Assembly (NCBI GenBank): GCA_034509735.1
Contig: JACGWO010000005.1
Coordinates: forward strand, 26,778,383-26,842,382
Origin: Sesamum alatum
Lineage: Eukaryota > Streptophyta > Magnoliopsida > Lamiales > Pedaliaceae
Length of the DNA stretch: 64,000 nucleotides
Direction of reading: 5' to 3'
Shown here: positions 13,304 to 24,619 of the stretch, piece after piece
Layout of the letters: every line of letters begins with the position of its first letter
Position numbering within the stretch: position 1 is the first letter of the stretch
Notes under the pieces: model-generated
The model's database searches: none
The model's input: the letters and a program-made list of their open reading frames with translations, nothing else
What the model was told of the DNA's origin: nothing
Position numbers and translations under genes: made by a program

Positions 13304-14511
13304 ATAATCTATACCATTTTTTATGTTTTCTTTATTAAATAATAACTTTAATATTTATTCCTCTTATGGTGTTAATTTTCATATTTCTATATATGGTGAT
13401 TAATGCTTGATTTGTTTTTCTACAAGAAGGAATAGATTTATTCGGTGTTAATGGTAAATATTACTTTTAAATATTTATTTCTATTATTTTACTTAATTTA
13501 TTGTTTGGTTTTTATTTTTGTTAAATATCTACTCTTTCCTATCTTTTATACACAAGTTTTTTGTTTCTATATATTATGATTTCATCCATTAATTTTGTTT
13601 TATAGTTTACTTTCGTTCTTCTTTTTCATATTTTATTTTTTTAATTTTTTTTACAAGAATGAACATATTATTTAGTCTTAATGGGTATTATATTTCGTTT
13701 AATATTTATTGTTATGATTCTACTTAATCTCCCATTTAGTCTTTATTATGTTGAAATATATATCTATTCTTTGTTTATCTTATGCACTAATTTTATATGT
13801 ATATATATATATATCATCTTTTAAAATTTTATTCTACAGTTTAATTATGTTATTTTTTTTTCAAATTTCATTTTCTTAACAAGAAGGGACAAATTTTTTA
13901 GTGTTTATAGGTACATATTGAGATAATAATCTCTACCATTTTCTTGTGTTTTCTTTATTAAATAATAAATTTAATATTTATTCCTCTTATGGTGTTAAAT
14001 TTTCAGATTTCTATGGTGATTGCTTGATTTTGTTTTTCTATGAGAAGGAATAGATTTATTTGGTGTTAATGATATTATTTTGTTTTTAACATTTATTTGA
14101 AATATTCTATTTTATTTGACATTTAATTTTTGTATCTGTTTAAATATTTATTCTTTTGTATCTTTATTACACCATTTTTTTGTCCATATATTATAGTTTC
14201 ATCCATTAATTTATTTTATAGTTTACTTTTGTTGTTCGTATATTTCATTCGTTTTAGTTTTTGTTCTTCTATAAGAGCGAACAGATTTATTTAGCATTAA
14301 TTGCTACATATTTCGTTTAACATGTATTTGTATGATTCTACTTAATCTGCCATTTAGTTTCTATTTATGTTTAAGTATTTACCCGTTGTTTATTTTTATG
14401 CATCAATTATATATACATATATATTATCATCTTTTTAATTTTTAATCTACAGTTTAATTTTGTTGTTCTATTTCAAACTTCATTTTTTTTTTTACAAGAA
14501 GGAACATATTT
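13304..14511 (+). repeat. Higher-order AT-rich tandem array
   Basis: ACAAGAAGGAA-like landmarks recur near 13423, 13652, 13880, 14041, 14272 and 14495. Most spacings are about 228 bp, with a shortened unit between 13880 and 14041. Units one and four, two and five, and three and six are most alike, which gives a higher-order period of about 617 bp. The array resumes after the CACTA insertion at about 17463. Confidence 0.75.
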
Positions 14512-15429
14512 CACTACAAAAAAATGCGGTAATTGAAACGGTAATAGGAACGGTTTTTTTTTTTAAATTTAGAACGGTAAACAGATCACTGTACTCATTT
14601 GGACTAGTGTTAGGAACAGTTCAGGAACGGGAGGCTATCCGTTGCTATGAAAGGCGTTCCTAATAAATAGGAACGGGAGAAGCTCGATCAGTCCAGTTTA
14701 GGAACGATTGTTGGCATAGAACGGTTTACCGTTTCTAATTACCTTTGTATGAATGAATTTGTAATTTTGACATTTGGAACACCTTATAAATTATTGGAAA
14801 GGTCATATCAAAAGAAGCACGCACAATTAGAAACGGTGTTAGAACATATTTTGGAATTGTCAGCATAAGTTGAAGATACAATTTAGCACTGTATCTGGAA
14901 TAGTTCTTGAAACGGTCGTGTATGCACATTAAGAATAGTTACTGGAATATATTTTGACCCGGTTCTTGGGAACGGTTTTTGTACTCTTAATTTGAAATAC
15001 GGTATTGGACCAATTTTTGGTATTGTATTTAAAACGAAAACTTAACTACGAAAGCATTGAATTTGGAATACATGTAGGAACGGTCTGTCCATAATTTGGA
15101 ATTCTTTTATTCCCGTGTTTAGGAACGGTCGATGTATAAATTTGGAATGGTTTTTTACCCGGTAATAGAAACAGTCACTTCTTCTAAACAGTCACATATT
15201 GGAACGATTTGTAAGCGCTCCATAACCGTCGAAAGGATCGTTCCTAAATAATGAATTATTAATTTTTTTTGGTAATCATTATTATCATTAAAATATATAT
15301 TAAATTATTAATAATATTTTTGAATTTGATTTTATAATTATTATTTAAATATGAAAAAATGAATAATTTAGAAATAAAAATTATATTAAATGCGAATATT
15401 ATCCAATTTACTTACAAAAATAAAAAAAA

Positions 15430-16890
15430 GTCCTAAATGTAGTCCTCGTCCCCCTCGTCCATCTCGTCAATGTCTGGGAGGGAGGGGGTCTTTAGGAGGC
15501 CGTGACGGGCCGGCGCCGGAGTGACTAGTCTGCAGGGCCTTCATCATGCCCATTATGTCCACCATCATCTCTTCGAGGCGGACCATCCGACCCTCCAAGT
15601 TTGACGAAGGCGCTGGAGCTGGCGAGGGCGGTGGCGGTGGCGGTGGCGGTAGTGATGGCGAGGTAACGGTCTAGTTGAGACCGTGGGCCTCAGAACCAAG
15701 ACCGAATACTCGGCCCTTGTTCTTGCCCTCGACGCAAGCCAGCCACATCTCCTGCTCGGTCTCCACAACCCAAGTCTAACATTACGAGGCTAAGCTCAAA
15801 ATCAAGTTACGTCCGGTCAAAATGCTTCCAAGCCTCTGTATCGGACGGATGACACATGGATCCTTCGTCCGTCTGATGGCTCGCATGCCAAGTCCTATGC
15901 TCTGCTGTGGCCTCCGCCGCATACAACCTCTGCAGCCGAGGGGTAAGCGGTAGATACCTAAGAATGGCATACGGGGACTTCTTGCGTTTAGGATTTCTGT
16001 CCATGGTGGCCTTGTACCTAGCGTCTCCACAGAACTTTCAATATTCCAAATCAATATCGTCCTTCCAGTACAACATGCCGTTTTTTCAAGCATCAATCTT
16101 CTGAACTGGTAAACCCAATTCTCTTATCAATTTCTTCGCATTGTAATAATCGAGGGGGAAAGTGTGATCGCGGGGCATTACAGTATTAGCCCACTGGCAT
16201 AACCGATCATATGTATGCTCGGAAAAACCCCCTTCGCGAGGCAATTGACGCCAACTGAGAGGTGATGCACCCATTCCACAACGGTTGGTCCGCAGCATGA
16301 ACTATATCAAAAAAACGGTCTGACAAGCCAGACACATAATCATAGGGCCCCGAATCGTAATATGAACTAGGAGTCACTAAGATGGACAATACCGAGTACC
16401 ATCATCAGTTGGTCCCTCCTGGTTGTACGAAGACCAGAATGACGGCCCGGCGGCATCGAATACCATCCTCTGCGCCCAATCCATCTGAGCCGCATCACCC
16501 CAATGCGAACTACCCTCCTCTTGAACGTGTGGCGTTTGCTGCTGCTGCACAGGGGGCGCTGTCAATGCTTCAAAGTATTACTGCACCCTCTCCTCATCAT
16601 GCGAAGTCCAATTATAATACTCTGGCACAAACCCTTTCATACACAAATCAAAATTTACCTCATCTGGTGTTTTGAACCGTTCGTTTTTGCACTTCCGGCA
16701 GGGACACTTAATCTTGTCCCCGTCTATATATGCACGCTGAGACTGGGCCCATTGTAAAAATATTGTAACACCGTCCTCAAACTCCGGTGTCACACCTACG
16801 ACTTCTCGATCATACATCCATTTTCTCAATTGTCTTAACATGATTGGTCCTACGTATAATTCACAACAGTACGCAATTAAATGACAAGAG

Positions 16891-16927
<37 letters not shown>

Positions 16928-16997
16928 TAAAAATTACAGAATTTCGCATACTTACCTGAGCAAAACACCTATCAATATCAATGCAAAATTCGCACAA
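15430..16997 (-). pseudogene. Chimeric CACTA transposase remnant
   Basis: The remnant reads on the minus strand. It starts with a short exon ending at 16956 (MCEFCIDIDRCFAQ), then a 106-bp intron (16955-16850; GTAAGT donor, ACGTAG acceptor). Next comes a transposase-associated zinc-binding domain (KWMYDRE, TPEFEDGV, CPCRKCKN, KGFVPEYYNWTSH) ending in a stop at 16578. Further left, in shifting frames, are pieces of a TNP2-type transposase (Transposase_21). These are SDRFFDIVHAADQPLWNGC, YYNAKKLIRELGLP, YLPLTPRLQRLYAAEAT and HPSDTEAWKHFDRT. The DDE core that should follow is absent. Instead, 15465-15770 encodes the C-terminal end of a different CACTA protein (Transposase_24-like: EMWLACVEGKNKGRVFGLGS), then a proline-rich tail. 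An in-frame TAG follows HGLN. The gene is broken. Confidence 0.7.
16850..16955 (-). other. Probable intron in CACTA transposase remnant
   Basis: The minus-strand donor is CTCAG|GTAAGT and the acceptor is ATACGTAG|GACC. The intron contains a (TA)n run (about 16895-16923). The transposase-associated domain starts shortly after the acceptor. Confidence 0.6.
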
Positions 16998-17462
16998 GTA
17001 ATTGATATGTTCAATTTTTCCTATGAAGAATCAAGGGGGGAGTTACAAAAAAATGAGTTGGAGAGTAATTATAAGAACAATGAGAAAGAAGGGGGACATA
17101 TATATAGAAAATATTGGAACGGGCATTGAAATATTATTTGGAACACAAAACTAGCCTTTAAAATATAGCCGTTGTTCCAGCTTTAGGAACGGTCTCAGGT
17201 GGGGTGACAGGAACGATAATATTACCGTTGTAATATAGTCGTTAGGGCATATTGGGAACGATATGAGGCATACGCAACAGGACCGTTCCTAATTGGAGCA
17301 CAATTGGGAACGGTAATTGTAACAATATTGCACTTTCTATATACCCACAATTTGGAATGGTAATTGCATTAAATTTTTGCCCATGGCGTAAAAGGGTCTT
17401 ATTTAGGACTACATATTGGAACGGACTATATATTCTAATATCATCCGTTAATTATTTATTTT

Positions 17463-19640
17463 TAAGTTTAGTTTTGTTGTTCTTTATTAGATTTCATTTT
17501 TTTGTTTACTAATTACGATGTTTTACAAGGTGGAAAGAATGATCATATTAGTTTCTCGAACTATGTAAATATGACTCTACTAAATCTATGATCATATGGT
17601 TTGTAAATCTTTATATTTTCATGTAAATATATGTATTTTCATGTGTGTGTAATTCGAGTTCTTTTCATAGAAGGTCCACACGGTTGTTTGAATTTTATTT
17701 TCTTCTTTTGTATATTTTAATTTAATAAAAAAATTATAGATATGAGATAAATATAGAGGTTAATTCAATAAAAATATTAGATTTTTAACTATTTTTAGTT
17801 ATTCGTAGTAAAACTATTATAAAATTTCTTTTTTAACTTTGAGATATTAAATCTTTTTAGTTCATTTTACTAAATAATTAAAATTCTCACTACTAATATA
17901 TTAAATTTTTGAGATATTTTTGAATATTAAAATAAGTATCATTTTTTAATATTTTAATATTATAAATGAGAGATCATCAAAATCAACTGACTTGCAATTT
18001 TTTTGGAGAATCTCTTTGAATTTTTGGAAAATACATTATATCATTATAAACACCTTTTACTTTTGTAATTAGTCGAACGAAACAAAATAATAAATAAATT
18101 AAAACCTCAAAGTTTATTAGGTTTGTAAAAGTTTTGCAACATATATAAATATGGTGAAAAGAAAACTTATTATTTAATAAAATAATAATAAATAAAAGAA
18201 TTTATAAATATAGACTACCAATGTTTTTTTATTCTCCTAAAATAAGGCAAAAATTAATGGTTGAAAATGAAAATTTGATGAATGAACTTTCTGAATTTAA
18301 GAATAATTTAATAAGTTTTTGAAGTATAATATTGCAAGGGGATTGCTAGTAATTTCTTAGGTTTAACTTGAAGTTCATTCTTATGATAAATGAGAGAAAT
18401 TTTTTGTTGTGATTCACTTTAAAAAAAAAGAAAAAAAGGAATATAATCTACATATTAGTAAGTTATTATATTTGAACTTTTTAATTCACTTCATGCAAAA
18501 CATTAACTATAGAATAATTAATTACTTGAGTTTTTATGGAGATAAAATTTCATATTTTATCCTTCAAAAGTCACTATGAACTACTTCCGCCGTTTATACT
18601 TTACAGTATTATATTGCTTCCAAAAATTCAAAAAATTGAATAAGGATGTAGTATGGTTTGCAAATTGCTCAAAGGCTATAGCATATTAACACGGCTCATT
18701 TGTTATTTTTTTGTTAAAACTTAGTAGTTATAATTTCCTACTTATACATTTCAATTTATTTTGTATTTTAAATTTTGGCATATTTTATTTTTTATTATTA
18801 TAGTTTTTTTTCCTCTAGCTAACCTTTTTTTATTAATGTATTCAGGCTTCTAGAAAAATATATGATAAATATCTATTGTTTTAACTGTTGATTTATTTTT
18901 GTTCAACTCATTCTTTTGTTTTAAGATTAACCTTTCATCTTTTAGGATTTCTTTGAGCCGATGAAAGTGTTTTTATTATCAGGGTCAGTGATAATATTGC
19001 TATATTTCTTATTTAATTGAATTTAGTCATTTATGTTTATTTGTTCTTATTTTATTTTGTCATTCATGATAATTAATTTACTCTGTATCTTTTTCGTTCA
19101 AAATGATAAAATGATATTGGGATTTTGAAATTATTTTAAATTATCTATTCTTTTTTTCTCCATCTTTTCTTCTTTCTTTTACCATTTTATTTATCTTTCT
19201 TATAACTCATTAAAAGTAAGTTATTATTTTTTTTATATTTTTTTTATTTAATATGGAAAATTATTTTTAGATTTATGTACTTTAATATGATTTTTTATGG
19301 AAGATGAACTATATAATACAAATAATATATCTAACTAATTCTTTATGTTTTATATTTTTATATAGGGTTGAACATATATAAAAAGTATATATATATATAT
19401 ATTTAATAGAATGTCATAGCTATTTGAAAGTAATCCTCATATAATATAAATTTTAGTAAGTAGAAATATATTGTATATGTAGGAAAATATCTTTGTCAAT
19501 AATAATAAAAATGTATTAGAAATTCAAAACTACTATGTTTTACCTATTAAAAATGAGAATTTTATTTTACGTAAAAAATCTTTATAGCATAATATATTAT
19601 AAAAATATTATTAAATTGAAAATATATATATATATATATA
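17463..19640. other. AT-rich stretch; tandem array remnant then unassigned
   Basis: The first ~150 bp (TTTAGTTTTGTTGTTCTTT, ACAAGGTGGAAAGAATGATC) continue the tandem array that the CACTA element interrupts. The remainder is very AT-rich, with no coding or element boundary that I could support. Confidence 0.5.
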
Positions 19641-19674
19641 TATATAATCGTGCGTAGCACGGAGTCTATGCTAA
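19640..19674 (+). mobile_element. Helitron-like 3' terminus
   Basis: A stem CGTGC-GTA-GCACG (19649-19661) is followed by GAGTCTATG and CTAA (19671-19674), with T next. This is a typical plant Helitron 3' end. The 5' end was not found. It is bordered on both sides by TA runs. Confidence 0.5.
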
Positions 19675-19682
19675 TATATATA

Positions 19683-19906
19683 TATATATATATTAGAATC
19701 AATTTCAAAATTATAAGATATAATAAAAAATAGGGGATATAATTTAAAGAGTCCAAATAAATTGGAAACTATTAACATTTCCATTAATGCTTGCTATTAA
19801 TGTTAACCTATCTGCAATAAAGTATTTTACAATCAAGAAAAAAATTTAAATTCGGTCAAAATTGAAGGATATGGTCAAAAGACTTCCTTCAAATATAATA
19901 TACTAG
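19683..19906. repeat. Second copy of the 10.0-kb intergenic block
   Basis: AAACTATTAACATTTCC, TTAATGCTTGCTATTAATG and AAGACTTCCTTCAAATATAAT match the block at 10021-10273. It lies about 330 bp upstream of NLR gene 1. The matching copy at 28.1 kb is not followed by an NLR. Confidence 0.65.
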
Positions 19907-20094
19907 CATTCACCTGTATTATGAACGAACTTAATCTAATAATAATTAAAATTATATCCTATCAAAGTTTTAATTATGTGAAAGTCAATCAAAAGCCTTT
20001 GAACTAATAGAAGCAATTTAAAACTACAACTATTCCAGACTCATATTTAACTAATTTAGAGTTGTCACAATGAAGGAGGAGGGTTAACTAATCT

Positions 20095-20239
20095 ATTTTA
20101 ATTTTCCCTCATGGCCAGCTCATGTCCAAGATTCTTTTGCCCAATTTTATACATATGCTAACTTCATCAGCATATGCTAATTAATGCTTTAAGATTTGGT
20201 ATTTGTGTGAGATCTCAGAGAAAGAGAAGCTAATCAGAA
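20095..20239 (+). promoter_or_regulatory. NLR 1 proximal upstream region
   Basis: Motifs shared with the upstream region of NLR gene 2 are AATTTTCC, GTCCAAGATTCT (the other gene has GTCCAAGATGCT), TTCATC.GCA.ATGCT and TCAGAAATGGCTTA around the start codon. A TATA-like ATTTTATACATATG lies at about 20141. The conservation suggests duplicated promoter/5'UTR; the transcription start cannot be read from sequence. Confidence 0.35.
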
Positions 20240-22853
20240 ATGGCTTATGCTACTTTGATTTCTCTTAAGCAGACAATTGAGCACTTTCTAAATTCTTCTC
20301 AAATTCCTATTCTTGCACCCTATCCCAAAAACATAGAATTTGCGTACGAGGAGGTTAAGTCCTTACAAGAACTTTTTACCTCGGAAGACAACAACAGCAA
20401 GAGGGTCAATGCTTTGGATAGGCAAATCATAGAGGCAACATTCAGATTAGAAGATGTACTTGAATCCCATGTAGCTAATCATTTTCTGCCACAATCTGAA
20501 ACCCTCCATGGAGATGAGATCAGTTACTTGGAGGAAGTCAATGAAGAGATTGATTTCTTTACTGAAACAGTGAAGAAGATCAAGGAGCAATTCAGCAACT
20601 CGTCACTACCTGAAGAAGACGATGCCGTTGTTTTGTCCACAACGGATCATGTTGGAGGAAAGAAGTCAACAATCTTTGGATTAGATAATGAGATGAGTAA
20701 GCTCAAAAATTTGCTTGTAACAGATAAGTCTCCATCCCTACTTATCCCAATAGTAGGAATGGCGGGTATTGGCAAGACAACTCTTGCTAAAGAAGTTTAT
20801 GGAGATCCATATATACTGAGCCATTTTGAACGTCATATATTTGTCTCAATAGGCCCAGAATGTGCATGGAGAAAAATCCTGCTAAGTGTTCTAGCTCAAA
20901 TAAATTTTGGGGTTGATGAAACACATACAGAAAGTAACGTGGAGTTAGCAGTGCATATGTATAATAGTTTGTGGGATTGGAGATACCTACTTGTGTTGGA
21001 TGATATATGGGATTACAGGGTTTGGGTTATCTTTAGAAGGTATCTTCCAAACAACGGAAATGGAAGTAGAATCATGCTGACAACTAGGTTGGAGCAAGTA
21101 GCTCGTTATGCTAATGAGAGAGATGGAGGATTTGTTCTTAAAAAGAGGTTCCTGAATGAAGAAGAAAGTTGGCATCTTCTTCGCGAGAAGGTGCTTGTTG
21201 AAGAGTGCTTACTGCCTCTTGAACTTGAGAAAGTTGGAAGGAAGATTGCCAAGAAGTGTGAAGGACTTCCTCTTGCAATCATTGCGGTTGCTAAGCACCT
21301 ATCCAGAGCTGAAAAAACGTTGCAGTACTGGAAGAAGGTGGCAAAGGAAGTGCATTCAATTGTCGGTGCAGATAAGGAACTGTCAAAGGTACTATCCCTG
21401 AGCTACTATTACTTACCTCAATGTTTAAAACCATGCTTTGTCTATATGGGAGTTTTCCCACATGATTATGAGATCCGAACCTCCAAGCTTGTCAACTTGT
21501 GGTGCGCTGAGGGATTTCTTGAACCAAATCCCCCTCAGACCTTAGAAGATTTTGCCATGGAATGTCTGGATGAGCTTGTGTGGAGTAATGTTTTCCAGGT
21601 CCGCGAGCACACCTCTTTTGGTGGAATTAAAACTTGCAACATCTATTTTGTCTTCTGGCATATATGCGTGCGAGAAGCCAAGAAAGACAAGTTTTTCCAT
21701 ATTGTAAACAGTTATGGCAATCAAGGTATAGAAAACCAGCGTCGGCTATGCATCCATAAGAATATTTTGTTTGGCATCAAAGATGTGCACAAGTCAATGG
21801 CATCAACTTTGAATGCTCGTTCACTCCTCTGTACTGGACCGCAACATCAATATCCAGTACCAATATGTTTGGATTTTCATCTGATGAGGGTACTAGATGC
21901 ACTGACAATCCGCTTCTATGGGTTTCCGATTGAAATAGTAAAACTAGTTCAGCTAAGGTACCTCGCCTTTACTTATAATGGAAAGCTCCTTGGTTCCATA
22001 TCCAAACTTTCGAATCTTCTTGATTGTCCATCAATACCTAAGCATCATATCTTCCAGAGCTCGTCGGTCATATCTGCCCAGGGAGATTTGGGATATGCGA
22101 GAATTGAGGCATGTGCAAGTCATGGGAAGTGACCTACCAAATCCCAATTCCAAAGGTGCTTTCTTACCAAATCTCTTAACACTCTTAGGTATTAGCTCTC
22201 ACAGTTGTACTAAAAAAATTATTAGAAGAATCCCAAATTTGAAGAAATTAGAATTTCAAGCTGAATTAGCCCCAGATGCTGTTGAAACTTTGTGTTGCTT
22301 GAATCATCTTGCTAATTCCCATGGACTTAAATCAATCAAATGCGTCATTGTGAACCCTAAGCCAAGCTCTCATCAGGTTGTCTTTCCTGCATTGGCTGGT
22401 TTTTCAATTTTCCCGTCAACTCTAAGAAAGTTAACTTTGAGTGGACTCGGTTTGCCTTGGAAAAAGATGAGCATTATTGCTTCTATTCGGAATCTTGAAG
22501 TGCTCAAATTACGATGCTATGCTTTTCGAGGCCCGATGTGGCAAAATTGTCAGAAGGGTTTCATGAATCTTAGATTTCTTCTAATTGAAGACATGGATCT
22601 CGAATTCTGGAAATCAAATAGTCCTTTCTTACTAGATCTTCAGCACCTAACTATTAGCCACTGCTACAAATTAAAAGAGATACCTTCGCAATTTAAAGAA
22701 ATCCCAACTCTTCGAATGATCGAGCTAGTTGACTGTGACCCGTCTCTTGTGGCTTATACAGAGAGAATACTAAAGCAACAAAAAAGCCGTGGAAATGATC
22801 TCCTTCAGCTCAGTGTTAAGTCTTCAAAGGATGCTAAGAAGCTCAAGTCATGA
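20240..22853 (+). pseudogene. CC-NB-ARC-LRR resistance gene 1, frameshifted
   Basis: This is an R1/Rx-type intracellular NLR immune receptor. The first frame (20240-22132, 630 aa) starts MAYATLISLKQTIE, followed by an Rx-like N-terminal helical domain. The NB-ARC domain then has P-loop GMAGIGKTT (residues 173-181), kinase-2 LLVLDDIWD (250-258), RNBS-B NGSRIMLTTR and GLPL at 342-345. LRR sequence starts near residue 570. The MHD position reads IYF (468-470) instead of xHD. Relative to gene 2, five bases are missing at about 22018/22019 (AATCTTCAGTACTTG versus AATCTTCTTG). This shifts the frame and gives a stop at 22130. The LRR region continues in the next frame through 22853 (LREIWDMRELRHVQVMGSD-like match to EIWKMQELRHLEVMGSD), so only one lesion separates it from full length. 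I infer a recent pseudogene or a truncated CC-NB-ARC product with few LRRs. A sequencing error is also possible. Confidence 0.85.
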
Positions 22854-22873
22854 ATGGCACCTTGGCTCTAAAG

Positions 22874-22972
22874 GCAAGTCAGATTCAGTTTTACTTCATT
22901 TTAATTTGTTGAAACTTGTATGTGAGCACGCAGGGAGGTCTGGCGTATATCTCTACCGGTTTATTAAATAAA
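22874..22972 (+). promoter_or_regulatory. NLR 1 3' flank: possible GC-AG intron and polyA signal
   Basis: Twenty bases downstream of the stop is AAG|GCAAGTCAGATTCAG, a GC-type donor context also present after NLR 2. CACGCAG at about 22928-22934 could be the acceptor. AATAAA lies at 22967-22972. Only the shared motif is seen; the splicing is inferred. Confidence 0.3.
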
Positions 22973-23461
22973 AGAAGATTGAGTACATGTAATGTTTTGA
23001 ATGAAAATAAGGAGTATTACCTCCTTACAAGTCCGAATGTAAGAACTGTTGAAAATAAAATCATTTCAATTTTAACTAGTTATTGAGAAAACAATACTTC
23101 GTGCCTGCATCTGTGTGAATTAAAGAACATTAACCTAAACTAATCAAAAACCAAAATGAAAAATTCCGATCCAAATTCGATTTAGACGAAAATAATAAGA
23201 TGATTGGTGAATTTGAACTTGCCATATGTTGCAACACTCCTGAACCATTTTGTTTATATTTGGCAATATTATTTCTCTGCACTCATATAACTTGTTCCGG
23301 AGTTTTTGTACTTGCACTTGTAGATGACTCTCAAATCAACCATCTTTTACTATTTGAAACAGATTTATAGTTAATTATGTTGTGTGTTCAAATTGTTGGC
23401 CATGAGAGGTCACAGATTCTTGATTTAGCCGATCTCTTAAAGCCCCTTTATTTTGTATATC

Positions 23462-23670
23462 GGTATAAATGCAATATACCCCTTATGATATAAGAAATGA
23501 GCAAAATACTCCATATGAAAAAATAATTAGCAACTTCCCTGTGTTTTGAAAAATGAAACAAATTACCTTCTATTTATTATTTTAAGATCACAAGGGTTAA
23601 TTTGTCATTTTTTTTTACAGGGGATTTTTGCTCATTTTTTATATCACATGGGATTAATTGCATTTATCCC
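23462..23670. mobile_element. Short MULE-like MITE (CTGTGTTTTGAAAAATG family)
   Basis: The termini are inverted. The left end is GGTATAAATGCAATATACCC with TGATATAAGAAATGAGCA. The right end reverse complement is GGGATAAATGCAATTAATCC with TGATATAAAAAATGAGCA. The flanks TTGTATATC and TTTGTATCA resemble an imperfect 9-bp duplication. It shares the ACCCCCTGTGTTTTGAAAAATGGA-type core with the copies at 28973 and 58692/63947. Open frames across it are spurious. Confidence 0.65.
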
Positions 23671-24228
23671 TTTGTATCATATGGTCGTGATTTTATTACT
23701 CATTTCAACTGTGCATTACGCAGAAATCGAAAGGATCTTGACCACAGAATTGCGTTTTTGGTTTGTCAAAAAGATTCTAACGGGAGAACAAAATGCCAAT
23801 GGGATTCATTACTCTTGAGGGATATTGATTGCTATGTGAGGAAGGCTTATTTGAAGAAGTTTCTTTGTATCGAGAGCTAGCCATCTCCTTACAAGAGATC
23901 GTATCAAGTCCTTTATCACTGTCAAATGTCTAAATTAAGTCGCAAAGACAAGGTTCTAACTGCACGCCCATCAATGTGTCGGGAAAAATATTTTTTTAGT
24001 CTCATAAAATTAGGTTATTATTATTTTTGGTATCACAATTTAGGCATGTGATGATTTTAATTCCATAAAATACGAATTCAATCGTTAACTTGGGACTAAA
24101 AATACCAAAAATTGTAAAACTAAAAATACCCAAAATCACGGCCACGCCCGTTAACTAGGATTAAAAATACATAAAATTATGTTTTATTGGACTGAAATCT
24201 TCACATATCTAAATTGTGGTAAAAAAAG

Positions 24229-24619
24229 GGTAAATTACAGTTACCTCCATTAAGGTTTGGCATATTTACAAATAACCCCTTGTTGTTTGAAAAATTACAA
24301 ATACCCCTTAAGGTTTGTAACCGTCTAACAAATAACCCATTTTTATACATTTTTATGGGTGAACTGACCAAAATGCCCTTATGTACTGAATTATTTTTAT
24401 TTCATTCTTAAAAATTTTTTGGACTACAATGCATATAGAGAGGTTTCTTAAATTTTTTACACAGATGAGTCATAATGCAATTTTCCTCGGTTGATTTTTC
24501 TACAATTTTAATAAAAAGTTCAAGGGCAAAATGGTCAATTTTAGGCCTTTGATTAAAAATTACAGACTTCAGGGAGCTATTTATAATTTTTCAAACAATG
24601 AGGGGGTATTTAAAAAATT
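24229..24619. mobile_element. Truncated foldback element
   Basis: The left arm has GGGTAAATTACAGTTACCTC and CCCCTTGTTGTTTGAAAAATT. The right side carries the inverted partner AATTTTTCAAACAATGAGGG at about 24586-24605, but the outermost ~40 bp of the right terminus are missing. The break coincides with the start of the 277-bp tandem repeat at 24620. Confidence 0.55.

Larger units (their letters stand above)
14512..17450 (-). mobile_element. CACTA (En/Spm) transposon derivative, right end lost
   Basis: The left terminus is CACTACAAAAAAATG at 14512, the diagnostic CACTA end. AACGGT/GGAACGG-type motifs repeat many times in the left 700 bp (14520-15240) and the right 350 bp (17110-17440), as expected for subterminal transposase-binding repeats. 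Inside is degraded minus-strand transposase coding sequence. No TTTGTAGTG terminus was found on the right, and the host tandem array resumes near 17463. The element is therefore truncated or its end has mutated, and it is non-autonomous. Confidence 0.8.

Noticed and set aside
15907..16675. Plus-strand open frames in the CACTA element
   Set aside because: Antisense shadows of the minus-strand transposase fragments.
23546..23880. Two overlapping open frames after NLR 1
   Set aside because: They run through the inverted termini of a MITE and have no domains.
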